64,000 nt of DNA from CAXQUZ01 sp942491145 (GTDB taxonomy: Bacteria; Myxococcota_A; UBA796; UBA2385): positions 385,869-449,868 of the forward strand of contig CALOBC010000001.1 in assembly GCA_942491145.1 (NCBI GenBank). Reading direction: 5' to 3'. The notes beneath the pieces are model-generated. The model was not told the DNA's origin. It searched no databases and saw only the letters and a list, made by a program, of their open reading frames with translations. This document shows, one piece after another, positions 43,501 to 53,100 of this stretch. The position numbers were made by a program, and so were the translations under genes. How positions within the stretch are numbered: position 1 is the first letter of the stretch; each line of letters starts with the position of its first letter.

Positions 43501-44914
43501 GCCCCCTGCGGCGTCCGCTCTCGCTGCACCCCGTGCGCAACCTGTCACTCCCGAGGTTCCGATGTCCAACCAGACCCACAACACGCAGCTCGCATGGGTT
43601 CAGGCATGGCAGGAGACCCAGCGCCAGACCGCCGAGGCCCACGCCGCCTTCCAGCAGTCGATGGCCCAGAGCCACAGCGCGTTCCTCAAGGCCGCCGAGA
43701 CCAGTTTCATGGGCCTGGCGACGGTGCTGACCGGCCCCGGTGCGTTCCAGCAGACGACGCAGGCTGCACCCCAGCTCGCTGCGACCCAGTACGCTCCCCA
43801 GCCCGCAGCTCCCCAGTATGCCGCTCCCCAGTATGCCGCTCCCCAGCCCGCAGCGCCCCAGTACGTCGCGCCGGTCGCTGCTCCGGTGGCCCCCCGGCCA
43901 GCGCCAGTCGCTGCAGCACCCGTCGCAGCTCCCGTGCCCCCCCGGCCGGCGCCGGTCGCAGCCCCCTTGGCCGCACCGGCCGCTTCCGGGCGTGACCTCA
44001 ACGCACTGATGCTCACCGTGGTCGCCGAGAAGACCGGCTACCCCGTCGACATGCTCACCCTCGAGATGGACCTTGAAGGCGACCTCGGTGTCGACTCCAT
44101 CAAGCGCGTCGAGATCCTCAGCGCCGTCCAAGAAAAGGCCCCCGAGCTCGCCGGCATCGACGCGTCGTCCCTCGGTGCCCTGCGCACCCTCGGCGAGATC
44201 GTCGACGCCATGGGCGGTGGCACCAGTGCTCCTGCGCCCGTCGCTGCTGCTGCCGCTCCCGCTCCCGCTGCCAACGGGCGGGACCTCAACGCCCTGATGC
44301 TCGCCGTCGTGGCCGAGAAGACCGGCTACCCCGTCGACATGCTCACCCTCGAGATGGACCTTGAGGGCGACCTCGGCGTCGACTCCATCAAGCGCGTCGA
44401 GATCCTCAGCGCTGTCCAAGAGCAGGCCCCCGAGCTCGCCGACATCGACGCTTCGTCCCTCGGTGCCCTGCGTACCCTCGGCGAGATCGTCGATGCGATG
44501 GGCGGAAGCACCGCTGCGCCCGCCGCCGCACCCGCCGCCGCACCGACGACGGAGGCCCCCGCCGCCAACGGACGGGACCTCAACGCCCTGATGCTCGCAG
44601 TTGTGGCCGAGAAGACCGGCTACCCCGTCGACATGCTCACCCTCGAGATGGACCTCGAAGGCGACCTCGGCGTCGACTCCATCAAGCGCGTCGAGATCCT
44701 CAGCGCCGTGCAGGAGCAGGCCCCCGAGCTGGCCGACATCGACGCTTCGTCCCTGGGTGCCCTGCGCACCCTCGGCGAGATTGTGGGTGCGATGGGCGGT
44801 GCTTCCCTCGACGCCGTTGTTCCCGCGGGCGACCCGAACCTGGGCCGCTTCGCCGCCGAGACCACTCCCGCGCCGTCCTCCGGGTCGGCTCGGAGGGGAC
44901 TTCCACCGGCGTGA
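40505..44914 (+). CDS. pfa2: PUFA synthase Pfa2, N-terminal part (KS-MAT-3xACP)
   Basis: First 1469 residues of a type I iterative synthase. The KS domain (about 1-450) has active-site Cys in DAACASTF and histidines in EAHGTGTKAGD and IGHTKASAGA. The malonyltransferase (about 555-880) has FLFPGQGSQYVG and the GHSYGEV serine. A Pro/Ala linker leads to three tandem acyl carrier domains, each with LGVDSIKRVE (Ser codons at 44096, 44384, 44678). The frame then meets TGA at 44912-44914. Reading 44895-44898 as three Gs instead of four joins the protein smoothly to the KR-DH part (next entry). A single fused protein is expected from myxobacterial Pfa2. Confidence 0.92.
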   Translation: MSSARPPIAVVGLSAIFPGSTDETGFWRDILAARDLISDVPSTHWLAEDYYDPDQSKPDKTYAKRGGFIPKIDFDAMGWGVPPSIMPQTDTSQLLALIIAQRVMDDAAQGRDLDRERMSCILGVTSAQELLGEMVSRLQRPIWADGLRQAGFTDEQIELACDKISSHYAPWTEATFPGLLGNVVAGRIANRLDLGGTNCVTDAACASTFSAMHMGIQELQLGDSDAVIAGGVDTMNDIFMYMCFSKTPALSKTGDVRPFSDQADGTMLGEGLGLFMLKRLADAERDGDQVYAVIKSCGPSSDGRAKSVYAPLASGQARSLRRSYAQAGWTPDTVELVEAHGTGTKAGDAAEFGGLSIVFDTECDRADRQWCALGSVKSQIGHTKASAGAAGLFKAVMAVRHKVLPPTVKIERPNPALKLESSPFYLNTETRPWVRSDDHPRRAGVSSFGFGGSNFHLAVEEYTGDQKAPRLDSRSHHIVFVSGKSGAEVAEAARAHGIFAAQHPTALGFLARDTAARFDAKAPARLAIIAATSDELAEKLKAAADAISASPDKAWTRPDGIHFGVGAPAGGLAFLFPGQGSQYVGMGNELAREFDAAMDAWDAARSVGLNSHAVTFPIPVFRDSDRAAQQEVLTQTDNAQPAIGVASLATLNVLRSLGLTPDAVAGHSYGEVTALHAAGALDTRGFFAVSKERGDRMAEAAATTEGTMAAVKANAGRITEVLGNSHPDVVLANHNSPRQTVISGPVAAVDAAVAVLMDAGIPAQGINVATAFHSPVVAGAAAPFAEFLAGCAVSAPTTSCWSNAEAAPYPADADAVRGGLSGQIARPVRFVELIEGMRADGIQTFVEVGPGHVLTNLVGRILRKQPHLAVSTDRKGRGGVHSLLDTVAQLAAAGHSLNAAALVADLRPVADPTTLKKPKLAIAIDGANIGKPYPPPSGAAGRAPSNPKPVGIAAMGRVSTPVAAVAPRPAAPSAPPKAAPAPRPVRSAPARPAVSPTPAPPAASALAAPRAQPVTPEVPMSNQTHNTQLAWVQAWQETQRQTAEAHAAFQQSMAQSHSAFLKAAETSFMGLATVLTGPGAFQQTTQAAPQLAATQYAPQPAAPQYAAPQYAAPQPAAPQYVAPVAAPVAPRPAPVAAAPVAAPVPPRPAPVAAPLAAPAASGRDLNALMLTVVAEKTGYPVDMLTLEMDLEGDLGVDSIKRVEILSAVQEKAPELAGIDASSLGALRTLGEIVDAMGGGTSAPAPVAAAAAPAPAANGRDLNALMLAVVAEKTGYPVDMLTLEMDLEGDLGVDSIKRVEILSAVQEQAPELADIDASSLGALRTLGEIVDAMGGSTAAPAAAPAAAPTTEAPAANGRDLNALMLAVVAEKTGYPVDMLTLEMDLEGDLGVDSIKRVEILSAVQEQAPELADIDASSLGALRTLGEIVGAMGGASLDAVVPAGDPNLGRFAAETTPAPSSGSARRGLPPA
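43992..44797 (+). repeat. Three tandem ACP-coding repeats
   Basis: Three direct repeats of about 225 bp with spacings of 288 and 294 bp between equivalent serine codons. Within each, the sequence encoding LEGDLGVDSIKRVEIL is almost invariant, and short Ala/Pro linkers differ. In PUFA synthases, extra ACPs raise product yield. Such long near-identical repeats are also hot spots for recombination or assembly collapse. Confidence 0.9.
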
Positions 44915-47075
44915 AAACGCACTGATCATCGTAGATCCCAACCCCGGCCAGGCCCTCGGTTCCGCCCTGGCTCTCGCACTCACCCGCCAAGGTGTGCCCG
45001 CTGACGCAGTCCCCAGTGCTGCCGAGGTCCAAGGCCCCATGTCCGGTGTGATCCTCCTCCACGGCTTGTTCCCAGAGTCTGAGCCCGCCGATGCTTTCCG
45101 TGCCGCACGGGCGCTCGCCAACGCCGAGATGACCGGTCCCCGCGTTCTTGTCACTGTGCAAGACACGGGCGGCGCCTTCGGCACGGCACCGTTCGACCCG
45201 GCCAATGCCTGGGCCGGCGGCATCGCAGCCCTCGCCCGGACCTTCGCTCAGGAGTTCCCCGACAGCGCCACCAAGGCCATCGACATCGACTTTGGTCTGC
45301 ACACCAAGGCAGACCTTGTGGACGCCCTGGCCAACGAGGTTCTCTACGGAGGCCCCGAACTGGAAGTGGGCCTCGGTGCGGCGGGCCGCGTCACGCTGGT
45401 CAACCATCGAAGAAAGGCCCGTGCTGGCGGGTTCTCGCTGGCATCCAGCGACGTGATTGTCGTGTCCGGAGGCGCCCGCGGTGTCACCGCCACCACCGTC
45501 CTGGCGCTCGGCAAGCGCTTCCCCTGCCGATTCGCGCTGCTGGGACGCACGCCCCTTTCCGCCGAGCCAGCCGAAGCCCAAGACATTCCCGACGACGACG
45601 CCGCCCTCAAGCGGGCGCTGATGTTGGCCGCACGGGCTCGGGGCGAGAAGGTCTCTCCCCGGGACCTCGGCAAACAAGTCAGCCGCATCCTCGCTGGCCG
45701 GGAGATCCGGGCCACGGTGGCCAAGCTGGAGTCCGTGGGCTGTCAGGCCCGCTACGACGCCGTCGATGTGACCAACACCCAGGGCCTCGGCCGGCTCTTC
45801 GGTGACCTGCGGCGCTCCTGGGGCCCCATCACGGGCATCATCCATGGCGCGGGGGTCATCCAGGACCGCTTCATCGCCGAGAAGACTGACGAACAGTTCA
45901 ACCTCGTCTACAACACGAAGATCGGTGGCCTGAAGGCACTGATGGCAGCGACCGCCAGCGACCCGCTCAAGCTCATCTTGTGCTTCTCGTCGGTCGCAGC
46001 CCGCACCGGCAACCAAGGCCAGGTCGACTACGCCATGGCCAACGAGGTTCTCAACCGCTTCTGCGATGCCGAAGCCCTTCGCCGTCCCCAAGCGGTGGTC
46101 CGCAGCCTCGGCTGGGGTCCTTGGGCCGGAGGCATGGTCACGCCGTCCCTCAAGGCGCGCTTCGAGGCCCTCGGTGTGCCGCTGATCGGACTCGCTGACG
46201 GTGCCCAGATGCTGGTTGATGAGGTCGTCGCGGGTCCCGGTCGCCCCACGAGCGTGGTGCTCGGCGGAGAGCCCCGTCCCGAGGCACTTCTGCACGATGA
46301 CAACGCCGAGGTCCAGCCGGTCGCCGTCGAGGTCATCGTGTCGCCGGACCGCCAGCCCTGGCTGGAGGACCACACCGTCAAGGGTGTGCCGGTCGTGCCG
46401 GTCGCGCTCGTCGTCGAGTGGTTCACCGGGCTTGCGCGGGCACTGCGCCCCGACGCGACGGTCCAGGCCCTCGAAGCCCTCGAGGTCCACCGGGGTGTGC
46501 GCCTCGAAGACTGGCCGGGAGCAACGACGCTCCAGCTCGAAGCCCGAGACCACGGCAACACCATCGGTTTGCTGCTTCTCGACGACTCAGGCCGCCGCTT
46601 GTACTCCGCTCGTGCCCGGCTCGGTGCCGAAGAAGCCCGCCCCGCTGCGCCAGTCGTGGGCAGCCACACTCCGTGGACCGGAAACGGGCTGTACGACGGT
46701 GATGTGCTCTTCCACGGTCCTCAGCTCCAGGTCCTCACGGCCATTGACGGCGTCGATGCGTCGGGAGCGGTCGGACAGCTTCGCCACGCGGACCTGGAGA
46801 GCATCGAGCACACCGACGTGGGTGCGGTGGATGGTGCGCTCCAGCTCGCGCTGCTGTGGGCCAAGGCCAGCCACGGTGGGGCCAGTCTGCCGATGGGCGT
46901 CGATGAGATTCACTTCCATGGGGCGGTCTCTCCCCTCGCCGACATCAGCGGTCGGGCGCTCCTGGTCGGTCGAAAGACCGCCGGCGCCATCCACACGGCG
47001 GACGTGACCCTGGTCGACACGAACGGCGTGCCCCGAGTGACCCTCACGGGTGTGCGCACCGTTCGCCGGCCCTGA
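44898..47075 (+). CDS. pfa2: PUFA synthase Pfa2, C-terminal part (KR-DH)
   Basis: About 725 residues in the +1 frame relative to the N-terminal part. It has no early ATG/GTG/TTG at a domain border, supporting interruption rather than a separate gene. The ketoreductase (about nt 45450-46230) has VVSGGARGVTATT, the catalytic-type FSSVAARTGNQGQVDYAMAN, and LGWGPWAGGM. The final domain (nt 46350-47060) is a PS-type dehydratase with DHTVKGVPVVPVALVVEWF (His-x3-Gly-x4-Pro). Together they set the beta-hydroxyl and remove water in each cycle. The extra G at 44895-44898 is an assembly error, a real frameshift, or (less likely) recoding. Confidence 0.88.
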   Translation, partial: DFHRRENALIIVDPNPGQALGSALALALTRQGVPADAVPSAAEVQGPMSGVILLHGLFPESEPADAFRAARALANAEMTGPRVLVTVQDTGGAFGTAPFDPANAWAGGIAALARTFAQEFPDSATKAIDIDFGLHTKADLVDALANEVLYGGPELEVGLGAAGRVTLVNHRRKARAGGFSLASSDVIVVSGGARGVTATTVLALGKRFPCRFALLGRTPLSAEPAEAQDIPDDDAALKRALMLAARARGEKVSPRDLGKQVSRILAGREIRATVAKLESVGCQARYDAVDVTNTQGLGRLFGDLRRSWGPITGIIHGAGVIQDRFIAEKTDEQFNLVYNTKIGGLKALMAATASDPLKLILCFSSVAARTGNQGQVDYAMANEVLNRFCDAEALRRPQAVVRSLGWGPWAGGMVTPSLKARFEALGVPLIGLADGAQMLVDEVVAGPGRPTSVVLGGEPRPEALLHDDNAEVQPVAVEVIVSPDRQPWLEDHTVKGVPVVPVALVVEWFTGLARALRPDATVQALEALEVHRGVRLEDWPGATTLQLEARDHGNTIGLLLLDDSGRRLYSARARLGAEEARPAAPVVGSHTPWTGNGLYDGDVLFHGPQLQVLTAIDGVDASGAVGQLRHADLESIEHTDVGAVDGALQLALLWAKASHGGASLPMGVDEIHFHGAVSPLADISGRALLVGRKTAGAIHTADVTLVDTNGVPRVTLTGVRTVRRP

Positions 47076-47172
47076 GCCCACCGCTGGGCACCGCCCACAA
47101 TGCCTTGTGCTGGTCTGTTCTCACCCACAGGCCAGCACGATGGCCCTGCCCCATCCTCACTGAGTCTTCTCG

Positions 47173-50100
47173 ATGCCCTTCCCTGCCATCGCCATCGTTG
47201 GCCGCGCGGTCAGCCTGCCCGGCGGAATCTGGTCACCCGAAGACCTCTGGAATGCCGTAGTACACGGCGAAGACAAGGTTGGTCCGGCGCCGGCCGCCCG
47301 CTGGGGAGTCGCCCTTGAAGATGTGCTGTGTCCCCCGCCGGGTCACCCGGACCACCAGGGCGCCGCCGACCGGACCTGGAGCGACCGGGGTGGCTACATC
47401 ACCGCACTCGATGAACACGTCGACTACACAGGACTCGACCTCGAAGCGGCGGGACTCGACGAGGCGACACTGCGCACCCTCGACCCGCTGTTGCAGCTCA
47501 CGCTGCACACCACAGCAGCGGCGCTCCGAGACGCCGGCATTGCACCTGGATCGGCCAAGACGTCCCGTGCTGGTCTCGTCATGGGCAACCTGTCGTTCCC
47601 CAGCGCTGGGCTCGCCCGCCGGGCCGAGCGCCAGTGGTGGGGGGATGCCCTCTCAGATCAGGCAGGACTGCCCCCGGCCGACCCGCGGGAGCGCTTCAAC
47701 TCGGGGCTGCCCGCCCTGCTCGCCAAGAAGGCCCTCGGCTTGGGCGGTCCGGCCTTCGCCCTCGATGCGGCATGCGCGAGCTCGCTGTACGCCATCAAGC
47801 TGGCGTGCGACGCGCTCCACGATGGCCGTGCCGACGTCATGATCGCCGGTGCGTCCAATGTCGCCGACGACCTCTTCATCCATGTGGGCTTCTGTGCGCT
47901 GCAGGCCATGTCCAAGTCGGGGCGCAGCCGGCCCTTCCACGCCGGGGCCGACGGACTTGTGCCCGGTGAGGGCGCCGGCTACCTCGCCCTCAAGCGCATC
48001 CAAGATGCCGTAGCCGACGGCAATCACATCTATGGCGTCATCCGTGGCGTCGGCCTGTCCAACGACGGCCGGGGCAGGGGCTTGCTTGTGCCCACCGCCG
48101 AAGGTCAGGCCCGGGCGATGTCGGCGGCTTGGACCGCCGCAGGACTCGATCCCTGCACCATCGGCCTGTTGGAGTGCCACGCCACCGGCACCCCCGTGGG
48201 CGACGCCACCGAACTTCGGTCCAGTGCCACGGTCTTCGACGCACCGGCGGGCACGATTCCCATCGGCTCGCTCAAGTCCAACCTGGGCCACCTCATCACA
48301 GCGGCCGGGGTCGCGGGTGTGGTCAAGGTGCTCGAAGCCCAGCGGCATCAGGTGCGCCCACCGACGCTTCATGTGGACCAGCCCAACGCCGCGGTGCAGG
48401 GCAGCCCCTTCCGGCTGCTGACGGCTCCAGAGGCCTGGACCGGCAGCATGCGCGCGGGCATCAGCGCCTTTGGGTTCGGCGGCAACAACGCTCACATCAT
48501 CGTCGAGCCCTTCGGCTCCGCCATTCCCGTCGAACCGAGGGCAGCTCCCGCACCGGTGGTGGTCGTTGCGGTCGGCGCACGGGTGGGCACCGCGCGCGGC
48601 GCAGCGGCCTTGGCTGCAGCCGCCCGGGGAGAACAGCCCTACTCACCCACGATGTCATCCGTGGACCTGACGCTGCCCGGCCTCAAGTTCCCCCCCGCCG
48701 ACATGAAGCAAGCGCTCGGCCAACAGGTCGCCATGCTCGCCGCTGCGCGGGAGGCCGCCGAGTCCACGCCGTCGTTGCCGAGCACCCGAGCCGGCATCAT
48801 CGTCGGCATGGGCACCGATTCGGACGTGGCTCGCTACGGCGCACGCTGGCGGCTCGCAGCGCACCAGAGAGCCTGGCACCAGAGCTCGCCCGAGTGGCTG
48901 AACGATGCGCGGAATGGCGTCGTGTCGGTGCTTCAGAGTCCCGGTGTGCTCGGCACCATGCCCAACATTCCGGCCAACCGGGTCTCCAGCCAGCTCGACC
49001 TCGGGGGGCCCAGCTTCACGGTGTCCGCCGAGGAAGGCTCGGGCTTCGTGGCCCTCGACATCGGTGCCCGCATGGTGGCCCACGGAGAGCTTGACGAGGC
49101 ACTGGTGGGTGCGGTGGACCTGTCGTGCGAGCCGGTCCATGAAGCAGCCCTCGCCGCCTTGCGCCCCGATGCGGACCGAGCCGGCGACGGTGCCATCGTG
49201 CTCGCCCTGAGACGAGAAGCCGACGCAATTGCCGACGGACTGACCATCCTGGGTCGGTTGCTGCCCACGACCGACCGCACCGCAGGCCGTGCCTTGCCAT
49301 CGCTTGGCCGCGCCCATGCCGCTCATGGGCTCATCCACCTCGCCGCGTCCCTGCTCACGACCGAGTCGGGCCAGACCGCCAGCGCGACGGTCACCGACCT
49401 CGCCGGTGATGTCCATCATCGCGCCATTGTCGCTATCTCTCAACCGAGCGCATCGAGCCCCTCGCCCGCCGCAACGCTCGAGCTGCCTGCCCGCCTTCCG
49501 GCCGTCGCCGCGCTCCCGCTGGCCGCCGCTGCCAGCCTCCCTGCGCGCGCCCCTCGCCCCCTGCCTTACGTGGAAGTACCTGTCGTGGCTACTCAGACTC
49601 CGGACCCTCGCACCGTCGTGACGATGGCCCCCGCCCCCGCTCTCCCCGCCATCACCGCACTGCCTACCGCACCCGGCGCTGCCCGTCCGGTGCCCCAGGT
49701 TCCCGCAACCGAGGTCGTTGTCACGTCTGGTGCGCTGCCGGCACCGTCGTTTGCCCCGGCTTCGACCACGGCGGATGAGCACTCGGTGGGCGGACGCTGG
49801 GCGGGCCACCTCCAGCAGCTCGGCCAGGTGCATCGCCAGTTCCTCGCGGACCAAGCGGCCCTGCACCAGCGCTTTGTCACGATGCAGCAGCACCGCTCGA
49901 TGATGGCGCTGCACTTGAGCGGCACGATGGCGACGTCGTGGTCAGAGCCAATGCCGGCAACCCCGATGCAAGCCGCGCTGCCGGCACCTGTGGCATCACC
50001 GGTTGCTCCGATGCCGCCGGTCGCAGCGAAGCCACCGGTCCCGGTCCCCTCCCCTGCGCCGGTCCCCTCCCCTGCTGTGCCCTCTGCGCCCAAGGCAGCG

Positions 50101-53100
50101 GCTCCCCTGGCTCCCGCGAGTCCGGGCCACACCTTTGAGCACACGAAGAAGCGCCAGCCGACGGGACTCACGCTGTCCCGGGAGCAGCTTGAGGTGCACG
50201 CCTCGGGCAAGATCTCGGAGATCTTCGGTCCTCAGTTTGTGGGACAGGACGACTTCCGTCGCCAATGCCGGATGCCGGAGCCGCCGCTGCTCCTCGCCGA
50301 CCGCATGGTGGGCCTCGACGCCGAGCCCGCGAGCATGGGCCTGGGCACTATCTGGACCGAGACCGACATCACAGAAGACGCCTGGTACCTGCACGATGGC
50401 CGCTTGCCCGCGGGTGTGCTCATCGAGTCCGGACAAGCCGACCTCATGCTCATCTCGTACCTGGGCATCGACCTTCAGCACGCCGGCGACCGAGTCTACC
50501 GCTTGCTGGGCTGCACGCTGACCTACCACGGCGACTTGCCCAAGGTGGGCGAGACCATCCGCTACGACATCCATGTCGACGGTCACGCAAAGCACGGCGA
50601 TGTGCGCCTGTTCTTTTTCCACTACGACTGCTACACCACCGACGAGAGTGGTGAGAATGGTCTCGGCCGGCCGATTCTCAGTGTGCGCGAAGGCCAAGCA
50701 GGCTTCTTCACCGACGCAGAGCTCGAAGACTCGGCGGGCATCCTGTGGACTCCCGAAGACCAGAAGATCGTCGAGACCCCACGCCTCGACGCCCCGGTCG
50801 CCGTGACCCCGAAGCGCAGCTTCACTGCCGACGAGGTGAGTGCCGTCGCAGAAGGCCGTCCGTGGGAGTGTTTTGGCGATGCGTGGAGCCCCGCCAAGCC
50901 CCATGTGTGGACCCCGCGCTTCCAGACCGGCGACATGCTGTTCCTGCGCGATGTCACCCACTTTGAGCCCATCGGCGGGCCGTGGGGACGGGGCTACTTG
51001 CGGGTGGAAGTGCCCATCGCGCCGGACGAGTGGTACTTCGACGGCCACTTCCTCAACGATGCCTGCATGCCAGGCACCCTGATGTTTGAGGGCTGCCTTC
51101 AAGCGATGGCTTTCTACCTGACCGCGATGGGCGTGACCCTGAAGCGGGACGGCTGGCGCTTTCAGCCCACCACCAATGAGCCGTTCGACCTCAAGTGTCG
51201 CGGCCAGGTGGACCCGGGCACCAAGATGCTCACGTACGAGATCTACGTCGAAGAGTTCGTGGCTGGTCCCATTCCCACGCTCTACGCGGACCTGCTTTGC
51301 ACGAGCGACGGCCTCAAGGCCTTCCATGCGCGCCGGGTGGGCCTGCAGCTCGTCCCCGACTGGCCCATGTCCCGCATGCCCGAGATGGCGCGGCGCTTCC
51401 CGGAGGTCGCCCACTTGCTCGCGCCCGAATTCAAGGACGCCGGCCCGGTCGCCGAGAGCAGCGGCTTCAAATTTGGCTACCACTCCATGGTGGCCTGTGC
51501 GTGGGGCAAGCCGAGCCTCGCCTTCGGTCCAATGTACGAGCGCTACGACCAGGGCGCCCACGTCGCGCGCCTGCCGGGCGAGCCGTACCACTTCATGACG
51601 CGGGTCTCGCGCATCGACGGGGAGATCGGCAGCTTCAAGGCCGGCAACGCCATCGAGATTGCGTACGATGTGCCGCCCGACGCTTGGTACTTCCGCGAGA
51701 ATGACTGCGAGACGATGCCGTTCGCCGTGTTCTTGGAGGCCGCGCTGCAGCCGTGTGGCTGGCTGGCGTGCTTCGTCGGATCCACGCTCACCAGCGACGA
51801 GCCGCTGTTCTTCCGCAACCTCGACGGCACCGGCACGATGCTGACCGAGATCGTGCCCAGCTCCGGCACCTTCCGCACTCAGGTGAAACTGACCAACATC
51901 AGCCGGTCCGGGCCGATGATCATCCAGAGCTTCGATGTCGGCTGCTTTGTGGGCGACACCCAGGTCTACGATCTCAAGACTGTGTTCGGGTTCTTCCCGG
52001 CGGAGGCGCTGGCCAACCAAGTGGGCCTGCCGTGCAAGCCGGCCGACTTCGCACTGTTGACGGAACCCTGCGATGTCTTGATGGACCTGAAGGGCCGTCC
52101 GGACGCGTTCTTTGCGGGATCGCTGCGACTGCCCCAGCCGCGGCTCTGCCTGGTGGACCGCTTGACGGGCTGGTGGCCCGAGGGTGGCGCACAGGGACTC
52201 GGACGGCTGCGCGGCGAGAAAGACGTCGACCCGACCGAGTGGTACTTCAAGGCGCACTTCTACTCTGACCCCGTCCAGCCGGGCTCTCTCGGCATCGAGG
52301 CGCTCATCCGGCTGCTGCAGCTGGGGTGCATGCTCAAGGGCTTCGGCGAGGGCATGACCGCCCCCCGCTTCGAGCCGCTGCGCATCGGCGAAGAGATGAG
52401 CTGGAAGTACCGTGGGCAGGTCATTCCCACGAACAAGCTGGTGCAGAGCACGCTCGACATTGTGGAGCAGGGCGTGGACGAGCGAGGCCCCTATCTGGTC
52501 GCCGAGGGCAGCCTCTGGGTCGATGGCAAGCGCATCTATGAAGTGAAGAAGATGGGCATGCGGGTGGTGGACGGCGCGCCGGAGGGCCCGACCAGCGGCC
52601 CGCCGAAGACCGACCGCACCCGTCGCACCCTCGACATCACCGAGGAGCCCTGGCTCGGCGACCATCGCCCCACGTTCACGGTGCCGTCGGTGCCGATGAT
52701 GGGCGTGGCAGAGCTGCTGGCGGAGGCGGTGGAGGGTCCCATCGTTGGCCTCAAGGACGTGCGCGTCACGGGCTGGATGACGGTCGACTCGACGCTGGCG
52801 CTGCGCCGCACGGTGGAAGACGCGGTGGGCGGGCACAAGGTGCGCATCCTGGATGCCGACTCGGACAAGCTGCTGGCGGAGGGCACGGTGCTCGTCGGGA
52901 CGGCTGGTGCTCCCCCGGCGGTCTGGTCCGTGGACGGTCCTCTGGGCGACGTGGAGAGCCCCTACACAAGCGGTGCTTTGTTCCATGGCCCAGCCTTTCA
53001 GCTGTTGACCGAGCTCAAGCGAGCGTCGGAGGTGGCTGTGGGGACTCTGGGTGTTGCACGGAGTGGCGTGCCCGTCGGCAAGTTAAACCCTGCGCTTCTG

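Noticed and set aside
43992..44797. Tandem DNA repeats as a mobile or satellite element
   Set aside because: They are in-frame ACP domains with conserved phosphopantetheine serines.
44912..44940. Separate downstream gene beginning after the Pfa2 stop
   Set aside because: There is no in-frame ATG, GTG or TTG near the domain border, and removing one G restores one continuous protein.
49996..52986. 996-codon minus-strand frame opposite Pfa3
   Set aside because: Mirror of the dehydratase region; same reasoning.
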